DNA of 61,469 nucleotides from positions 1 to 61,469 of the forward strand of contig NZ_FOKM01000026.1 of assembly GCF_900111905.1 (NCBI RefSeq), in the 5' to 3' direction. Position numbers and translations under genes: made by a program. Positions 1 to 8,202 of this stretch are shown one piece after another. Under the pieces are notes generated by a model. That model was not told where the DNA came from, made no database searches, and saw only the letters and a list, made by a program, of their open reading frames with translations. The number at the start of each line of letters is the position of its first letter. Positions within the stretch are counted from its first letter, which is position 1. Source of the stretch: Rhizobium sp. NFR07. GTDB taxonomy: Bacteria > Pseudomonadota > Alphaproteobacteria > Rhizobiales > Rhizobiaceae.

Positions 1-314
1 GTTCCGCCGCGTTCGTAGCGCCTCTCCCAATCGGCAATACTGCTCTTGTTGCGGATGTTGAAAACCGCCGCAGCCTGACGATGGGAAAGCCCATCTTCCC
101 ATATCCGATGAAGTACCGATAGCTTGAACTCGGCATCGTAGCGGCTGAACTTCTTCTCCAGCCCCGAAAGACCGTGAGCCGCATGGATTGCCACCCACTT
201 GCGAACCGTCGAATGATCAATCCCGAACCGAGTGCCGATCGCACGGAAACCATCCGTACCACCCGCATAGGCAGACACCACCGACTGCTTGAACGATATG
301 CTGTATCTAGACAT
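1..314 (-). CDS. IS3-family transposase OrfA (InsJ-like), partial
   Basis: About 104 codons are visible, starting MSRYSISFKQSVVSAY, and the frame remains open at the window edge. The protein resembles InsJ of IS150. It has an N-terminal helix-turn-helix (FGIDHSTVRKWVAIH, about residues 31-45), then the HGLSGLEKKF linker, then a second helix-turn-helix (LSHRQAAAVFNIRNKSSIADW, about 74-94). OrfA binds the terminal repeats and is normally joined to OrfB by a programmed -1 frameshift, which would lie outside this window. The family assignment is firm. Whether the copy is intact cannot be judged. Confidence 0.88.
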   Translation of the reverse strand, partial: MSRYSISFKQSVVSAYAGGTDGFRAIGTRFGIDHSTVRKWVAIHAAHGLSGLEKKFSRYDAEFKLSVLHRIWEDGLSHRQAAAVFNIRNKSSIADWERRYERGG

Positions 315-360
315 GCAAAACCCCGAAAAGTTGGGTCCAACTTTCCGGGGTCAGTTCACA
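1..360 (-). mobile_element. IS3-family (IS150 group) insertion sequence, 5' part, cut by window edge
   Basis: The element is read on the minus strand and runs off the left edge. Its terminal repeat reads inward as TGTGAACTGACCCC followed by GGAAAGTTGGAC, ending between 358 and 360. Just inside it lies a near-perfect palindrome (about 321-350, CCCCGAAAAGTTGG / CCAACTTTCCGGGG). The orfA start follows at 314. The terminal repeat matches that of the element at the right edge in all but about two of 24 positions, so both are probably copies of one IS. The orfA 3' part and all of orfB lie outside the window. Confidence 0.88.
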
Positions 361-428
361 TCGCTGCGAGGGCTTTTTCTTTGTCCGTCGATCCGGGCGG
401 CGCATGAGCCCCGCCCGCATATTCGGTG

Positions 429-1709
429 TCAGGCGGTCTTATGACCCTCGAGACCGTAGTAGAGAATGTAGACGTAGCAGATAACCGGCATGAGGAAGGC
501 AAGGTGGATGCCGATCGTATCCGCCAGGCCGCCCATGACGACCGGCAGGATGGCGCCGCCGACGATGGCGAGGCACAGGATGCCGGAGCCCTGGCTGGTG
601 TGGCGGCCAAGACCCTTCAGCGCCAGACTGAAGATGGTCGGGAACATGATCGAGTTGAACAGGCCGACGGCCAGGACCGCCCACATGGCAAGCTTGCCGC
701 CGGCAAATACGGTGAGCAGCAGCAGGACGCCTGCGAGCAGGGCGTTGAAGGCGAGCGCCTTGCCGTCGTCGATGTAGCGCATCGCATAGGCGCCGATGAA
801 GCGCCCGACCATGGCGCCACCCCAGAAATAGGCGACGTAATGGGCGGCTTCGGATTCCGGCATGTTGGCAATCGTCGGCTCGGCCAGATAGTTGACCAGG
901 AAGCTGCCGATCGACACTTCGGCGCCGACATAAACGAAGATGCCGACAGCGCCGAGAACCAGGTGGCGGTAGGACCAGGCGGAGGCGCGCTCGTCACCGG
1001 CCGAGGCCACTTCTTCCTCTTCGACATGCGGCAGCTTCAGCGCCGCGAAGATGGCGGCAAGAACCAGGAAGGCGATTGCGAGAAGCATGTAGGGGAAGCG
1101 GACGGCGTCGGCTTCCGCCAGGCGCATGGCTTCGAGCTGCTCGCCCGTGGCGCTCTGGATGTCACCGGTTGCGGCGGACAGGATCAGGAAGGCGCCGAAC
1201 AGCGGCGCAATCGTCGTGCCGAGCGAATTGAAGGCCTGGGTGAGCGTCAGGCGGCTTGCGGCCGTCTCAGGCGCGCCGAGCTCGGTGACATAAGGGTTGG
1301 CTGCGACCTGGAGCACTGTCACGCCGGTCGCCAGAACGAAAAGCGCGCCGAGGAAGAGTGCATAGACGCGGTAGGCGGCGGCCGGGATGAAGAGCGCGCA
1401 GCCGATGGCGGCGATCAAGAGGCCGACGACGATGCCCCACTTGTAGCTGATGCGCTTGACCAGCGCGCCGGCGGGCAGAGACACGATGAAATAGGCGCCG
1501 AAGAAGCACAGCTGGATGAGCATCGACTGCGTATAGTTCAGCGAAAATACGTTCTTCAGATGTGGGATCAGAATGTCGTTGAGGCAGGTAATGAAGCCCC
1601 ACATGAAGAACAGGGAGGTCAGTGCGACCAGGGCGAATGTGTAGTTGTTGGCGCCTGCAGAGGCCGAAACGCCTCCGGTCTTGACGCTGCTATTGGAGAA
1701 ACTAGCCAC
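429..1709 (-). CDS. MFS sugar permease, fucose/glucose-galactose (FucP/GluP) type
   Basis: A 426-residue major facilitator of the FHS subfamily, about 12 membrane segments, probably a proton- or sodium-coupled sugar importer in the inner membrane. Family-typical stretches are LFFMWGFITCLNDIL (about 32-46), QLCFFGAYFIVSLPAG (67-82), LQVAANPYV (133-141) and LTQAFNSLGTTIAP (155-168). The start is GTG with GAGGATTTCAAA placed seven bases upstream. The length fits GluP/FucP proteins. The substrate could be fucose, glucose, galactose or a related hexose; no sugar-catabolic gene lies beside it. Its own terminator seems to have been interrupted by the left IS. Confidence 0.85.
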   Translation of the reverse strand: MASFSNSSVKTGGVSASAGANNYTFALVALTSLFFMWGFITCLNDILIPHLKNVFSLNYTQSMLIQLCFFGAYFIVSLPAGALVKRISYKWGIVVGLLIAAIGCALFIPAAAYRVYALFLGALFVLATGVTVLQVAANPYVTELGAPETAASRLTLTQAFNSLGTTIAPLFGAFLILSAATGDIQSATGEQLEAMRLAEADAVRFPYMLLAIAFLVLAAIFAALKLPHVEEEEVASAGDERASAWSYRHLVLGAVGIFVYVGAEVSIGSFLVNYLAEPTIANMPESEAAHYVAYFWGGAMVGRFIGAYAMRYIDDGKALAFNALLAGVLLLLTVFAGGKLAMWAVLAVGLFNSIMFPTIFSLALKGLGRHTSQGSGILCLAIVGGAILPVVMGGLADTIGIHLAFLMPVICYVYILYYGLEGHKTA

Positions 1710-2079
1710 TTTGAAATCCTCAGACTAACTCGATGCAGCCAATGCTGCACTGCGGCAAAAACATGCCGCCTATGCGGCTATATGTTGCAGCTGCTAACAG
1801 TTGGAAAGGGCGACGGCTCGGGTTGAGCCGTGTTCACAGTGGATAAGGCCTAGTCATTGATGCCGGTGTGTCTGCGCGTCGCGCATGGCGCAAGCCGTCG
1901 GAAAGCGGTGCATGAAACATTCGTTCGCCGAAAGCGTGCCGATCGACAATATGCGAACGATATTCGTGCTTTAGTGGCAATATGTAAGGACGCTCGCCTA
2001 AATTTACGGCACTGGAAAAACTATCGGTCGAGAGTTCGCGCGATGTCGCATGGCTTGAGTTCACGGAAACGTGAACGGA
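1710..2079. other. 370-base gap without a convincing gene
   Basis: This region lies upstream of the permease and downstream of the beta-barrel gene, both on the minus strand. It holds a perfect seven-base hairpin (ACGGCTC / GAGCCGT, about 1812-1830) with no T-run. A 76-codon open frame (1834-2064, minus) has no recognisable domain or good ribosome site and is not called. The permease promoter should lie here, but no clear -35/-10 pair was identified. Confidence 0.5.
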
Positions 2080-3633
2080 TCAGCGCTTCACCGTCAGGCC
2101 TACGCCGGCGCGGACGATGTCTTCATTCGATTCACCGCCTGTCGTGCGCTCGTATTCCAGGTCGGCCGTCATATCGAGATAACGATTGATGCTCCAGGTC
2201 AGGCCGGTGCCGACGATCCAGGTGACGTCGTTATCGCTGGAATCCTGGAAGTCGCGGAAGGTGGTGGCGCCGGTGAGCCTTGCAACAAGGTTGTCTCGCA
2301 CCTCGCGGGCAATCGCCGAGTTCAGCTGATATTCGACCCAGCCGCTTTCGCCCGGCGCGGTGGCATCCTGCATGGCGGTGCGCAGGCCAAGATCGACGTC
2401 AGTGCCGCGTTGGGGCGACCAGCGGACATTGCCATCCAGGGTGAAGGCATCGACGGCGTCGAGGCGGGCATCCTCGTAGGCGACGCGCTGATAACCGCCG
2501 GCGATCTCGCCGCGCATCTTCTCGCCGAGATCGAATTCGACGCCGAGACGGCCGGCATAGGTATCGGACGAACGTGCAAAGCCGGCGCTGTCGCGGCGGC
2601 GGTCATAGAAGGTGTGGCCATAGGCGATCTCGGCAAACGGGATGAGTGCCGGGGACAGTTCGTAACCGAGGCGCAGCCGGCCATCGATGCCGGTGCGGTT
2701 GCGGTCCTTCATGCTGACGACTGTGCCATCGGACAACTTGCCGTCCGTATAGATCGAGCGTGTGGCGCCGATGGCGGCCAAGCCGTGGATACGCCCGACT
2801 TCGCGCTCGATCGATGCGCCGCCGGTAAATTCGTGGATGCCCGCCTGTTCAGCATTGCCGCCGAGCGAGTTCGGATCGGAGACATCCTCGCGCTCGAAAC
2901 TGTAGCCTGCGGTCAGGTGTGCCTCGGTGTCGTCGGCGAGATCGAGGCGCAGGTCGGCATTGAGGTTGGCTTCCGGATCGGTGTCGTCCTGGTTGCCCTT
3001 GAGATTGCGCTCATAAATACCTTCGCCGGTGACGGTCAGCGCGTGGCGCGACCAGTCGGATGTCAGGGTGCCGCGAATGCCGGTGGCGAGGTAATGGCGG
3101 GTGTCGCGCGAACCGTTGGTGCGTGTGCTCTCGGTGTTGATGCTCTGGCTGACCGAAGGGCGCAGCATGAACGTGCCCATGCGGATGCCGGTCGGATCGA
3201 CCTGTTGTCGCGGGGCTTCCTGCTGATCGATCGGCTCGGCACCGGGATCGAGATCCTCGGCATAGGGCTGGTTGAGGTCGTCTTCGTAGGGGCGCTCCCG
3301 AAGCGCTGCTGCGGCAGGGGCATTCTCCTGCCCCTCGGGCTGCTGGTCCGCGGTCGGCGCATAGGGATCCGTCGCGCCGAACACCTGCGGGCCGGACTGC
3401 TGAACGCCCGTCTGGGATGTGCCAGGCTCCGTCTGGGTGCCCCGGGTGACGGTGGATGCGCCGGGCGTTCCGAGCTGCGTATCGGGAAGCGCGGGCAGGG
3501 GGCTGGAATTGGTCGGAAACAGGTTCTGCGCACCGGCCGAGACACCACAGGACAGGGCCGCAAGAGTGACAGCGAGGCCAAAAGCCTTGCGTCTCCCTCG
3601 CCGGGTCGTGCCTGTCTTGGTGTCGATCGTCAT
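2080..3633 (-). CDS. outer-membrane beta-barrel protein (BBP2-like)
   Basis: 517 residues. The N-terminus has a signal peptide with an RRGRRK basic patch, a hydrophobic stretch (FGLAVTLAALSCGVSAGA) and likely cleavage before QNLFPTN. Residues 40-160 are rich in proline, glutamine and acidic residues and look disordered. From about 160 to the end the sequence alternates polar and hydrophobic residues with repeated aromatic girdles (for example LTAGYSFERED, LRLGYELSPALIPF, YAGRLGVEFDLGEKM). It ends RAGVGLTVKR, as expected for a barrel of the outer-membrane beta-barrel family seen in rhizobia. The role is unknown; a porin or surface-structural protein is possible. The gene appears to be monocistronic. 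Confidence 0.75.
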   Translation of the reverse strand: MTIDTKTGTTRRGRRKAFGLAVTLAALSCGVSAGAQNLFPTNSSPLPALPDTQLGTPGASTVTRGTQTEPGTSQTGVQQSGPQVFGATDPYAPTADQQPEGQENAPAAAALRERPYEDDLNQPYAEDLDPGAEPIDQQEAPRQQVDPTGIRMGTFMLRPSVSQSINTESTRTNGSRDTRHYLATGIRGTLTSDWSRHALTVTGEGIYERNLKGNQDDTDPEANLNADLRLDLADDTEAHLTAGYSFEREDVSDPNSLGGNAEQAGIHEFTGGASIEREVGRIHGLAAIGATRSIYTDGKLSDGTVVSMKDRNRTGIDGRLRLGYELSPALIPFAEIAYGHTFYDRRRDSAGFARSSDTYAGRLGVEFDLGEKMRGEIAGGYQRVAYEDARLDAVDAFTLDGNVRWSPQRGTDVDLGLRTAMQDATAPGESGWVEYQLNSAIAREVRDNLVARLTGATTFRDFQDSSDNDVTWIVGTGLTWSINRYLDMTADLEYERTTGGESNEDIVRAGVGLTVKR

Positions 3634-4163
3634 GGAATGTCCGGCAAGCTCAAATACTTACCCAAACGTAAAGGGTTTCGTTTTGCATACACGATAGATT
3701 TCCCGATAAGTGCATGTAAGTAAACGATTTTATTTGCGTCAGGGCGTTCGCTAATACTCTATTAGGAGAGGGTTATTTTATGGTTAACAGGTGGTGAAAA
3801 CGTACTAACAAACCCTTCTTGCACTATCCGTTTGAATTCGATGGAAATAGCTTCGATGAGCAGCCGCAAGTTGACGAAGTGCAATTTCGAGGGTGGGCAA
3901 AATTGAGGGTATCAAGTTCAACACGATCTCTCCGAGCGCTTAGCAACAAAAGCTGGAGAGCGCCAAGATCGAGCGAATTGATGCCGGGTACGTTAAAGCA
4001 GTCTACAGCGCGTTACGGCTACAGATAATCCTGCCCGATCTGGCGGTCGTGAGTGGCAATAACGAAGTAGTTTTCGCGCTCCCGGTTGTTGCATGCTTCG
4101 TAAACCGCTTTCGTCTCCGCTACATGCTACGATCTGGCCGGGGCATATTCGTAGGAGAAAGCG
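3634..4163. other. 530-base AT-richer stretch with no supported gene
   Basis: Base composition falls visibly below the surrounding genes, with runs such as TTTTATTTGCG and CTCTATTAGGAGAGGG. Two short plus-strand frames (3819-4028 and 4049-4231) have no recognisable domain, no good ribosome site and codon use unlike the neighbours. It probably holds the promoter of the beta-barrel gene at its left end and decayed foreign sequence in the rest. Confidence 0.4.
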
Positions 4164-4991
4164 TTACGGTCTCGGCATTTCGAAGAGATCTTCGTGAATT
4201 TCCGCCCGTAGGTTTGGTTCATCATCTTTGAAGCGTGGACGTGTGCGGTTGCCATCAAGGAAGCCAAAACGATCAAGAATCATGAAGCCAAGGATGACGG
4301 CGCCGATAACGCATATGCCGCCGATCACTGCCTTGAAAAATGTATGAAGGTATTGGTCAAGCGCGTAATTGATGCCGACTGCTACTGCGAATCCTGTGCC
4401 ACCGGTCGAGCCAATAAAGGCGAGAACTTTGATCATGACCCAAGCTGCGCCAAGACCAGAAGTATAATCGGCGTCACGTGGAGAACCTAAACCCTTGATC
4501 GTTCCCTCCACACGGGCAGCGCGTCGTTTCCCAGTGTGAAGACAACTCAACTTGAAGCCCTGCCGAGCATCGAGGTAGTCAAAGTTGATGAAGATATTTC
4601 GGTCATCGCTAATTTCGATCCTCGCATTGTTTGCGGGAGCGCTCATGTCCGTCAGCGACGCGGATATGATTTGGGTCTCTATCGGCAGTGTCAAACGTAG
4701 TTTGTCGGCTGGTGCGATGTCATTATGGTCGAGAGTTTTTCCGGCGTCATTCCAGAACGTCATCGTTGTCTTAGTAAGCCGAGGGATGACATGCCCTTCA
4801 AAGCGTATTTCAAGCCTTTCGTTGTAAATTTCATCGGTAGCACCGATAATAGTTGTGTCCGAGCGCGTGTAGAGAAAGCGCCGCGCGACTCGGCTTTTCA
4901 AAAGCGACCAAAGCGCAAGCGCCGTGCCGACGAAGCCAATAAGAAAATTAAGGTTTTCGTAGGTGAAAACCGCAGACGCATAAGCCCACAT
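4164..4991 (-). CDS. orphan membrane protein, function unknown
   Basis: About 275 residues from the chosen start (MWAYASAVFTYENL). An upstream in-frame start at 5162 would add 57 residues that look non-coding. A purine-rich GAGGAGAGAG lies upstream of the chosen ATG. One N-terminal membrane segment (FLIGFVGTALALWSLL, about 14-29) is followed by a roughly 150-residue soluble domain with beta-rich pattern (LTKTTMTFWNDAGKTLDHND, then IEISDDRNIFINFDYLD). Two closely spaced C-terminal membrane segments (about 190-212 and 222-245) and a charged tail follow. No catalytic motif is seen. GC and codon use are lower than in adjacent genes, suggesting acquisition by transfer. It stands alone, with no co-directional neighbour. 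Confidence 0.65.
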   Translation of the reverse strand: MWAYASAVFTYENLNFLIGFVGTALALWSLLKSRVARRFLYTRSDTTIIGATDEIYNERLEIRFEGHVIPRLTKTTMTFWNDAGKTLDHNDIAPADKLRLTLPIETQIISASLTDMSAPANNARIEISDDRNIFINFDYLDARQGFKLSCLHTGKRRAARVEGTIKGLGSPRDADYTSGLGAAWVMIKVLAFIGSTGGTGFAVAVGINYALDQYLHTFFKAVIGGICVIGAVILGFMILDRFGFLDGNRTRPRFKDDEPNLRAEIHEDLFEMPRP

Positions 4992-5420
4992 TAGTCTGCG
5001 TACTCTCTCCTCAAGGAAGTCAGTGAGGCGCAGTGCCCGTCCTCTACCGACAGCATCACATTTTCGGAAATTCCTTGAGATTTGAAAAGTCTTTGGGTGA
5101 GTGTTCGCTGCGACTGAAAGGTGTGGGCGGCATTTTTCAACTGTTTTCTTCGCTGCGAGCAATATTCGTTACATAGATTCTCAACAACTGTTGATCGGAT
5201 AGCACGGAGGCATAGGTAGATCGCAATGCAGATCGAATACGCCAAGCTTGTCAGGGATGGCGCATTTTAGCGAAACGATTGCTTTGTCGAAATATCGTGG
5301 TGTCAGGTTAGCCAGCGACGGCGGTAGACTCGTTACGAACCGCAGTTCCATCTGGCGATTGGAGCCGGACGGCAGCTGGCGTATGGTCTTTCACCAGGGC
5401 ACGCCAGCCGCCTGATCGAA

Positions 5421-5789
5421 TTACTTCTCCCGGTAAAACACCATGCCGCCGTGATGCAGCGTGTCGTTATCGACGAAGGTGCCGTCGGCGGTGAAGCCGG
5501 TGTCGTCCCAGTAGTCGATATGGCTGCCGGTGACGAGATAACGGCCCTGGTAGGCGCTCCGGCGCGTGCCGCGGGCCTCGTCATAGCGGCCGGTGGGTAG
5601 CAATTCCTGGCGGATGCGGCCGTCGCCGGTCACCCACATGCCGAGATAGGGATGGTTTTGAGGCTGTGCGGCCTGGGTCTGAGTTCTATTGGACATGGTG
5701 TCCTCTGCCTTTGCGATATGGGCCACCGCGCCGAGAGACGCGGCGGTTGCGATGATAATGGTGACGATGATCAGGAGGGGATTGCTCAT
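5421..5789 (-). CDS. Atu4866-family small exported protein
   Basis: 122 residues. It begins with a strongly hydrophobic signal or anchor (LLIIVTIIIATAASLGAVAHIAKA, about 5-28), followed by a Gln/Ala-rich linker and a compact domain. That domain (about residues 47-122, NHPYLGMWVTGDGRIRQEL to GMVFYREK) matches the Atu4866 family described in Agrobacterium, a small beta-barrel of unknown function. The predicted outer location follows from the signal; a shorter cytoplasmic form from an internal Met (MSNRTQTQ) cannot be excluded. It overlaps the upstream gene by ATGA (5786-5789), so it is translationally coupled as the last gene of an SDR / CMD-like / Atu4866 operon. Confidence 0.8.
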   Translation of the reverse strand: MSNPLLIIVTIIIATAASLGAVAHIAKAEDTMSNRTQTQAAQPQNHPYLGMWVTGDGRIRQELLPTGRYDEARGTRRSAYQGRYLVTGSHIDYWDDTGFTADGTFVDNDTLHHGGMVFYREK

Positions 5790-6280
5790 GGTTTCGTCTC
5801 TCCATTTTCGGTCTCGCGCCGCTCCTCGAAGAGCTGCGACAGGACCTGGGAGGCGGCGATCGCCTTCGGGAAGCCGGCCGGCACCGTCACCATGTAGATG
5901 ACCTCCTTGAGCTCCTCCTCCGACACGCCGATGTTGAGCGCATAACCGGCATGGATCTTCATGTAGGCCGTCTCGCCAATCGCGGCGAAGGCGGCGATTG
6001 CAGCGAGCTGACGCGTGCGGTTGTCTAGACCGGGGCGCGACCAGACGTCGCCGAGCGCATAGGCTTCCGTCGCCTCGGCAAGGAAGGGGAATTCCCTTCG
6101 CATGCCTTCGAGCGTCGGCTGCGTCATGCCGTTGTTGAGGCCGCGGATGACCGCGGCCCCACGCTCCCGCCGCTCATCGGTCGCCTGGGCAACAGCGACC
6201 TCTGGTGCAAGGCCAAGAAACGTGGCGGTACCCACCGCAGCGACATTGGATACGACCTGGGATCGGATCTGTTGAAACAT
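5786..6280 (-). CDS. carboxymuconolactone decarboxylase-family protein, exported
   Basis: 164 residues with a hydrophobic N-terminal segment and likely signal cleavage near VAVAQA. The body (about 40-150) is an all-helical CMD/AhpD-type domain. RTRQLAAIAAFAAIG and HAGYALNIGVSEEELKEVI are the conserved helices, normally seen in gamma-carboxymuconolactone decarboxylases and peroxidase-like relatives. The CxxC pair of AhpD is absent, so a thiol-peroxidase role is unlikely; a lactone or decarboxylation role remains open. A GAGGAGACC ribosome site precedes the ATG. It lies 38 bases after the SDR gene and overlaps the Atu4866 gene. Confidence 0.8.
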   Translation of the reverse strand: MFQQIRSQVVSNVAAVGTATFLGLAPEVAVAQATDERRERGAAVIRGLNNGMTQPTLEGMRREFPFLAEATEAYALGDVWSRPGLDNRTRQLAAIAAFAAIGETAYMKIHAGYALNIGVSEEELKEVIYMVTVPAGFPKAIAASQVLSQLFEERRETENGETKP

Positions 6281-6318
6281 GATGGTCTCCTCTTGCTGGC
6301 TTGTCGGTTAGCTCCCGG

Positions 6319-7041
6319 TCAGAACGCGGCCCGCGTTGGGCGCACGACGATCTCGTTGACGTCGACATCCTCGGGCTGCTCGATGGCGAAGCGGACGGCG
6401 CGGCCGATGGCGTCGGGCGTGAGCGCGATGGCGCGATAGGTCTTCATGCCTTCGATCGCGGTCGGATCGGTGATCGTGCTGGCAAGCTCGCTTTCCACCA
6501 CGCCCGGATGGATGCAGGTGACCCGCAGCTTGTCGTTTTCCTGCCGCAAGCCATCGGAAATCGCACGCACCGCATATTTGGTGGCGCAATAGACCGCTGC
6601 AGTCGGGGAGACGACGAGCGCGCCGACGGAAGCGATATTGATGATCTGGCCCGAACCGCGCTCGGTCATTTCCTGAAGGACTGCGGCGACACCGTAGAGC
6701 ACGCCCTTGATGTTGACGTCGACCATGCGATCCCATTCGTCGACCTTCAGTGAGGCCATGGGCGAGAGCGGCATGACGCCGGCGTTGTTGACGATGACGT
6801 CGATCCGTCCGAACTCCTTTCGCGCGGCGTCGGCGAAGGCTGCGACATCGGCTCGGTCGGTGACGTCGACCTTGCGGGTCATGACCTTGCCGCCGGCCTT
6901 GCGGATCTCTTCAGCGACTTCTTCCAGCCGATCGGTGCGGCGGGCGCCGAGCACAACGGTCGCACCCGCCTTGGCGAGTTCATGGGCGATGCCGACGCCG
7001 ATACCGCTCGACGCGCCGGTGATGAGAACAACCTTGTCCAT
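6319..7041 (-). CDS. short-chain dehydrogenase/reductase
   Basis: 240 residues, a classical SDR. The cofactor motif TGASSGIG sits at residues 8-15, and Arg residues after beta-2 (GARRTDRLEE) favour NADP. NNAG is near 85-88. The catalytic Ser lies in IINIASVGALV and Tyr/Lys in YCATK (about 150-154). It ends with a HPGVVESEL-type segment. It is the first gene of the operon with the CMD-like and Atu4866 genes, with AAGAGGAGAAAGTC before ATG. The LysR gene is divergent, with 110 bases between them, so it probably controls this operon. The substrate is unknown. Confidence 0.9.
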   Translation of the reverse strand: MDKVVLITGASSGIGVGIAHELAKAGATVVLGARRTDRLEEVAEEIRKAGGKVMTRKVDVTDRADVAAFADAARKEFGRIDVIVNNAGVMPLSPMASLKVDEWDRMVDVNIKGVLYGVAAVLQEMTERGSGQIINIASVGALVVSPTAAVYCATKYAVRAISDGLRQENDKLRVTCIHPGVVESELASTITDPTAIEGMKTYRAIALTPDAIGRAVRFAIEQPEDVDVNEIVVRPTRAAF

Positions 7042-7112
7042 GACTTTCTCCTCTTGTTTTCCGCCTCATTGCGGTTGCCAGGAAGATATGTCTGGAGCAT
7101 TGTTGCGATAAG

Positions 7113-7136
7113 CCGCCTATTCGTTCATGCGGCGGT
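7113..7136. promoter_or_regulatory. inverted repeat in the SDR/LysR divergent promoter
   Basis: CCGCC (7114-7118) and GGCGG (7132-7136) form an interrupted palindrome between the divergent SDR and LysR genes, ending about 15 bases before the LysR start. LysR regulators typically bind such interrupted dyads in the shared intergenic region. That this is the operator is inference from position only. Confidence 0.4.
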
Positions 7137-7151
7137 AAGGATCGCTAACCA

Positions 7152-8054
7152 ATGCTGCCGGACTTCAATGCGCTCGCCGTCTTTGCCCTTGTCGCGGAGG
7201 AGAAGAGTTTTCGCGCCGCTGCCGACCGGATGGGGGTCACCCGCTCGGCCGTCAGCCAGACGATCCGCAAGCTCGAGGAGACGCTCGGCATTGCGCTTGT
7301 CAGCCGTACCACCCGCAGCGTGGCGCTGACCGAGGCAGGCGAGCGGCTTTATGCCGAAGCGGCGCCGGCGCTCGTCGACATGCAGGGCGCGATCGAGGCG
7401 GCGGCGAACCTTCGCGGGCTGCCGCGAGGCAGGCTGACGCTCGCGGTGTCGTCGATTGCCGACAGCTTCCTCTCCGGTCCGCTTCTGGCATCCTTTCTGG
7501 AAGACAATCCCGACGTGAAACTGCATGTCACCGTGACCGACGAGGAATTCGATATCGTCGCGGAAGGCTATGATGCGGGTGTCAGGCTGGGGGAGGTGAT
7601 CGCCCAGGACATGATCGCGGTGCCCGTCTCGGGCGAGCAGCGTCAGTTGGCCGTGGCATCGCCGGATTATCTCGAACGGTTCGGCAGGCCGCGCCATCCG
7701 AGCGAGCTCGCGAGCCGCCGCTGCATCGGCTGGCGCCGGGCGGCGAGCGTTGCGCCCTATCGCTGGGAGTTCGAGGAGGATGGCCGGGAATTCTCGGTGG
7801 CGGTGGCGGACACGATCACGACCACCGACATGGCTTTGATGATCAACCTAGCCATCGCCGGTGCCGGGATCAGCTTCGGCATGGAGGACAGTTTTCGCCC
7901 GGCCATCGCGCGCGGGGAGCTGGTGCCGGTGCTTGAAGAATTCTGCCCGCGCTTTGCGGGCTTCTACCTTTACTATCCGAGCCGTCGCAACATGGCGCCG
8001 AAGTTGAGGGCGCTGGTGGAGCATTTGCGCAGTTTTCGCCAGGCGGCGGGGTAG
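7152..8054 (+). CDS. LysR-family transcriptional regulator
   Basis: 300 residues, typical LysR length. The N-terminal winged helix-turn-helix (about 4-63) contains EKSFRAAADRMGVTRSAVSQ and the family-typical TRSVALTEAGERLY. The C-terminal two-lobed effector-binding domain (about 90-295) contains LTLAVSSIADSF and AGVRLGEVIAQDMIAVPVSG. It is closest in style to LysR proteins that sit beside SDR or reductase genes. It is transcribed away from the SDR/CMD/Atu4866 operon, which is its likely target. The second LysR at 60146 is a paralogue with similar motifs, including QDMIAVP and the YYPSR ending. Confidence 0.9.
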   Translation: MLPDFNALAVFALVAEEKSFRAAADRMGVTRSAVSQTIRKLEETLGIALVSRTTRSVALTEAGERLYAEAAPALVDMQGAIEAAANLRGLPRGRLTLAVSSIADSFLSGPLLASFLEDNPDVKLHVTVTDEEFDIVAEGYDAGVRLGEVIAQDMIAVPVSGEQRQLAVASPDYLERFGRPRHPSELASRRCIGWRRAASVAPYRWEFEEDGREFSVAVADTITTTDMALMINLAIAGAGISFGMEDSFRPAIARGELVPVLEEFCPRFAGFYLYYPSRRNMAPKLRALVEHLRSFRQAAG

Positions 8055-8202
8055 GGACTTTCTTGGCAGGCGGATATGCGGCGGTGGATTTCGCAGTCCG
8101 CGCTTCAAACGCTGCTGCTGCGGTGCTATGCGCTGCTCGACCCCGGCCCCGGCTGCCGGCAATAGAGCGTGAACAGGGTATGGAGTGAAGCAGGTGAGGG
8201 AC

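Noticed and set aside
426..1826. 466-codon plus-strand open frame
   Set aside because: Antisense to the MFS sugar permease; charged low-complexity translation.
1834..2064. 76-codon minus-strand frame
   Set aside because: No ribosome site, no domain, and composition unlike neighbours.
2071..3723. 550-codon plus-strand open frame
   Set aside because: Antisense to the beta-barrel gene, which has a signal peptide and barrel pattern. The plus frame is an artefact of GC-rich third positions and ends in the AT-rich promoter.
5786..6280. AhpD-type peroxidase
   Set aside because: The CxxC catalytic pair is missing, so only the broader CMD fold is claimed.
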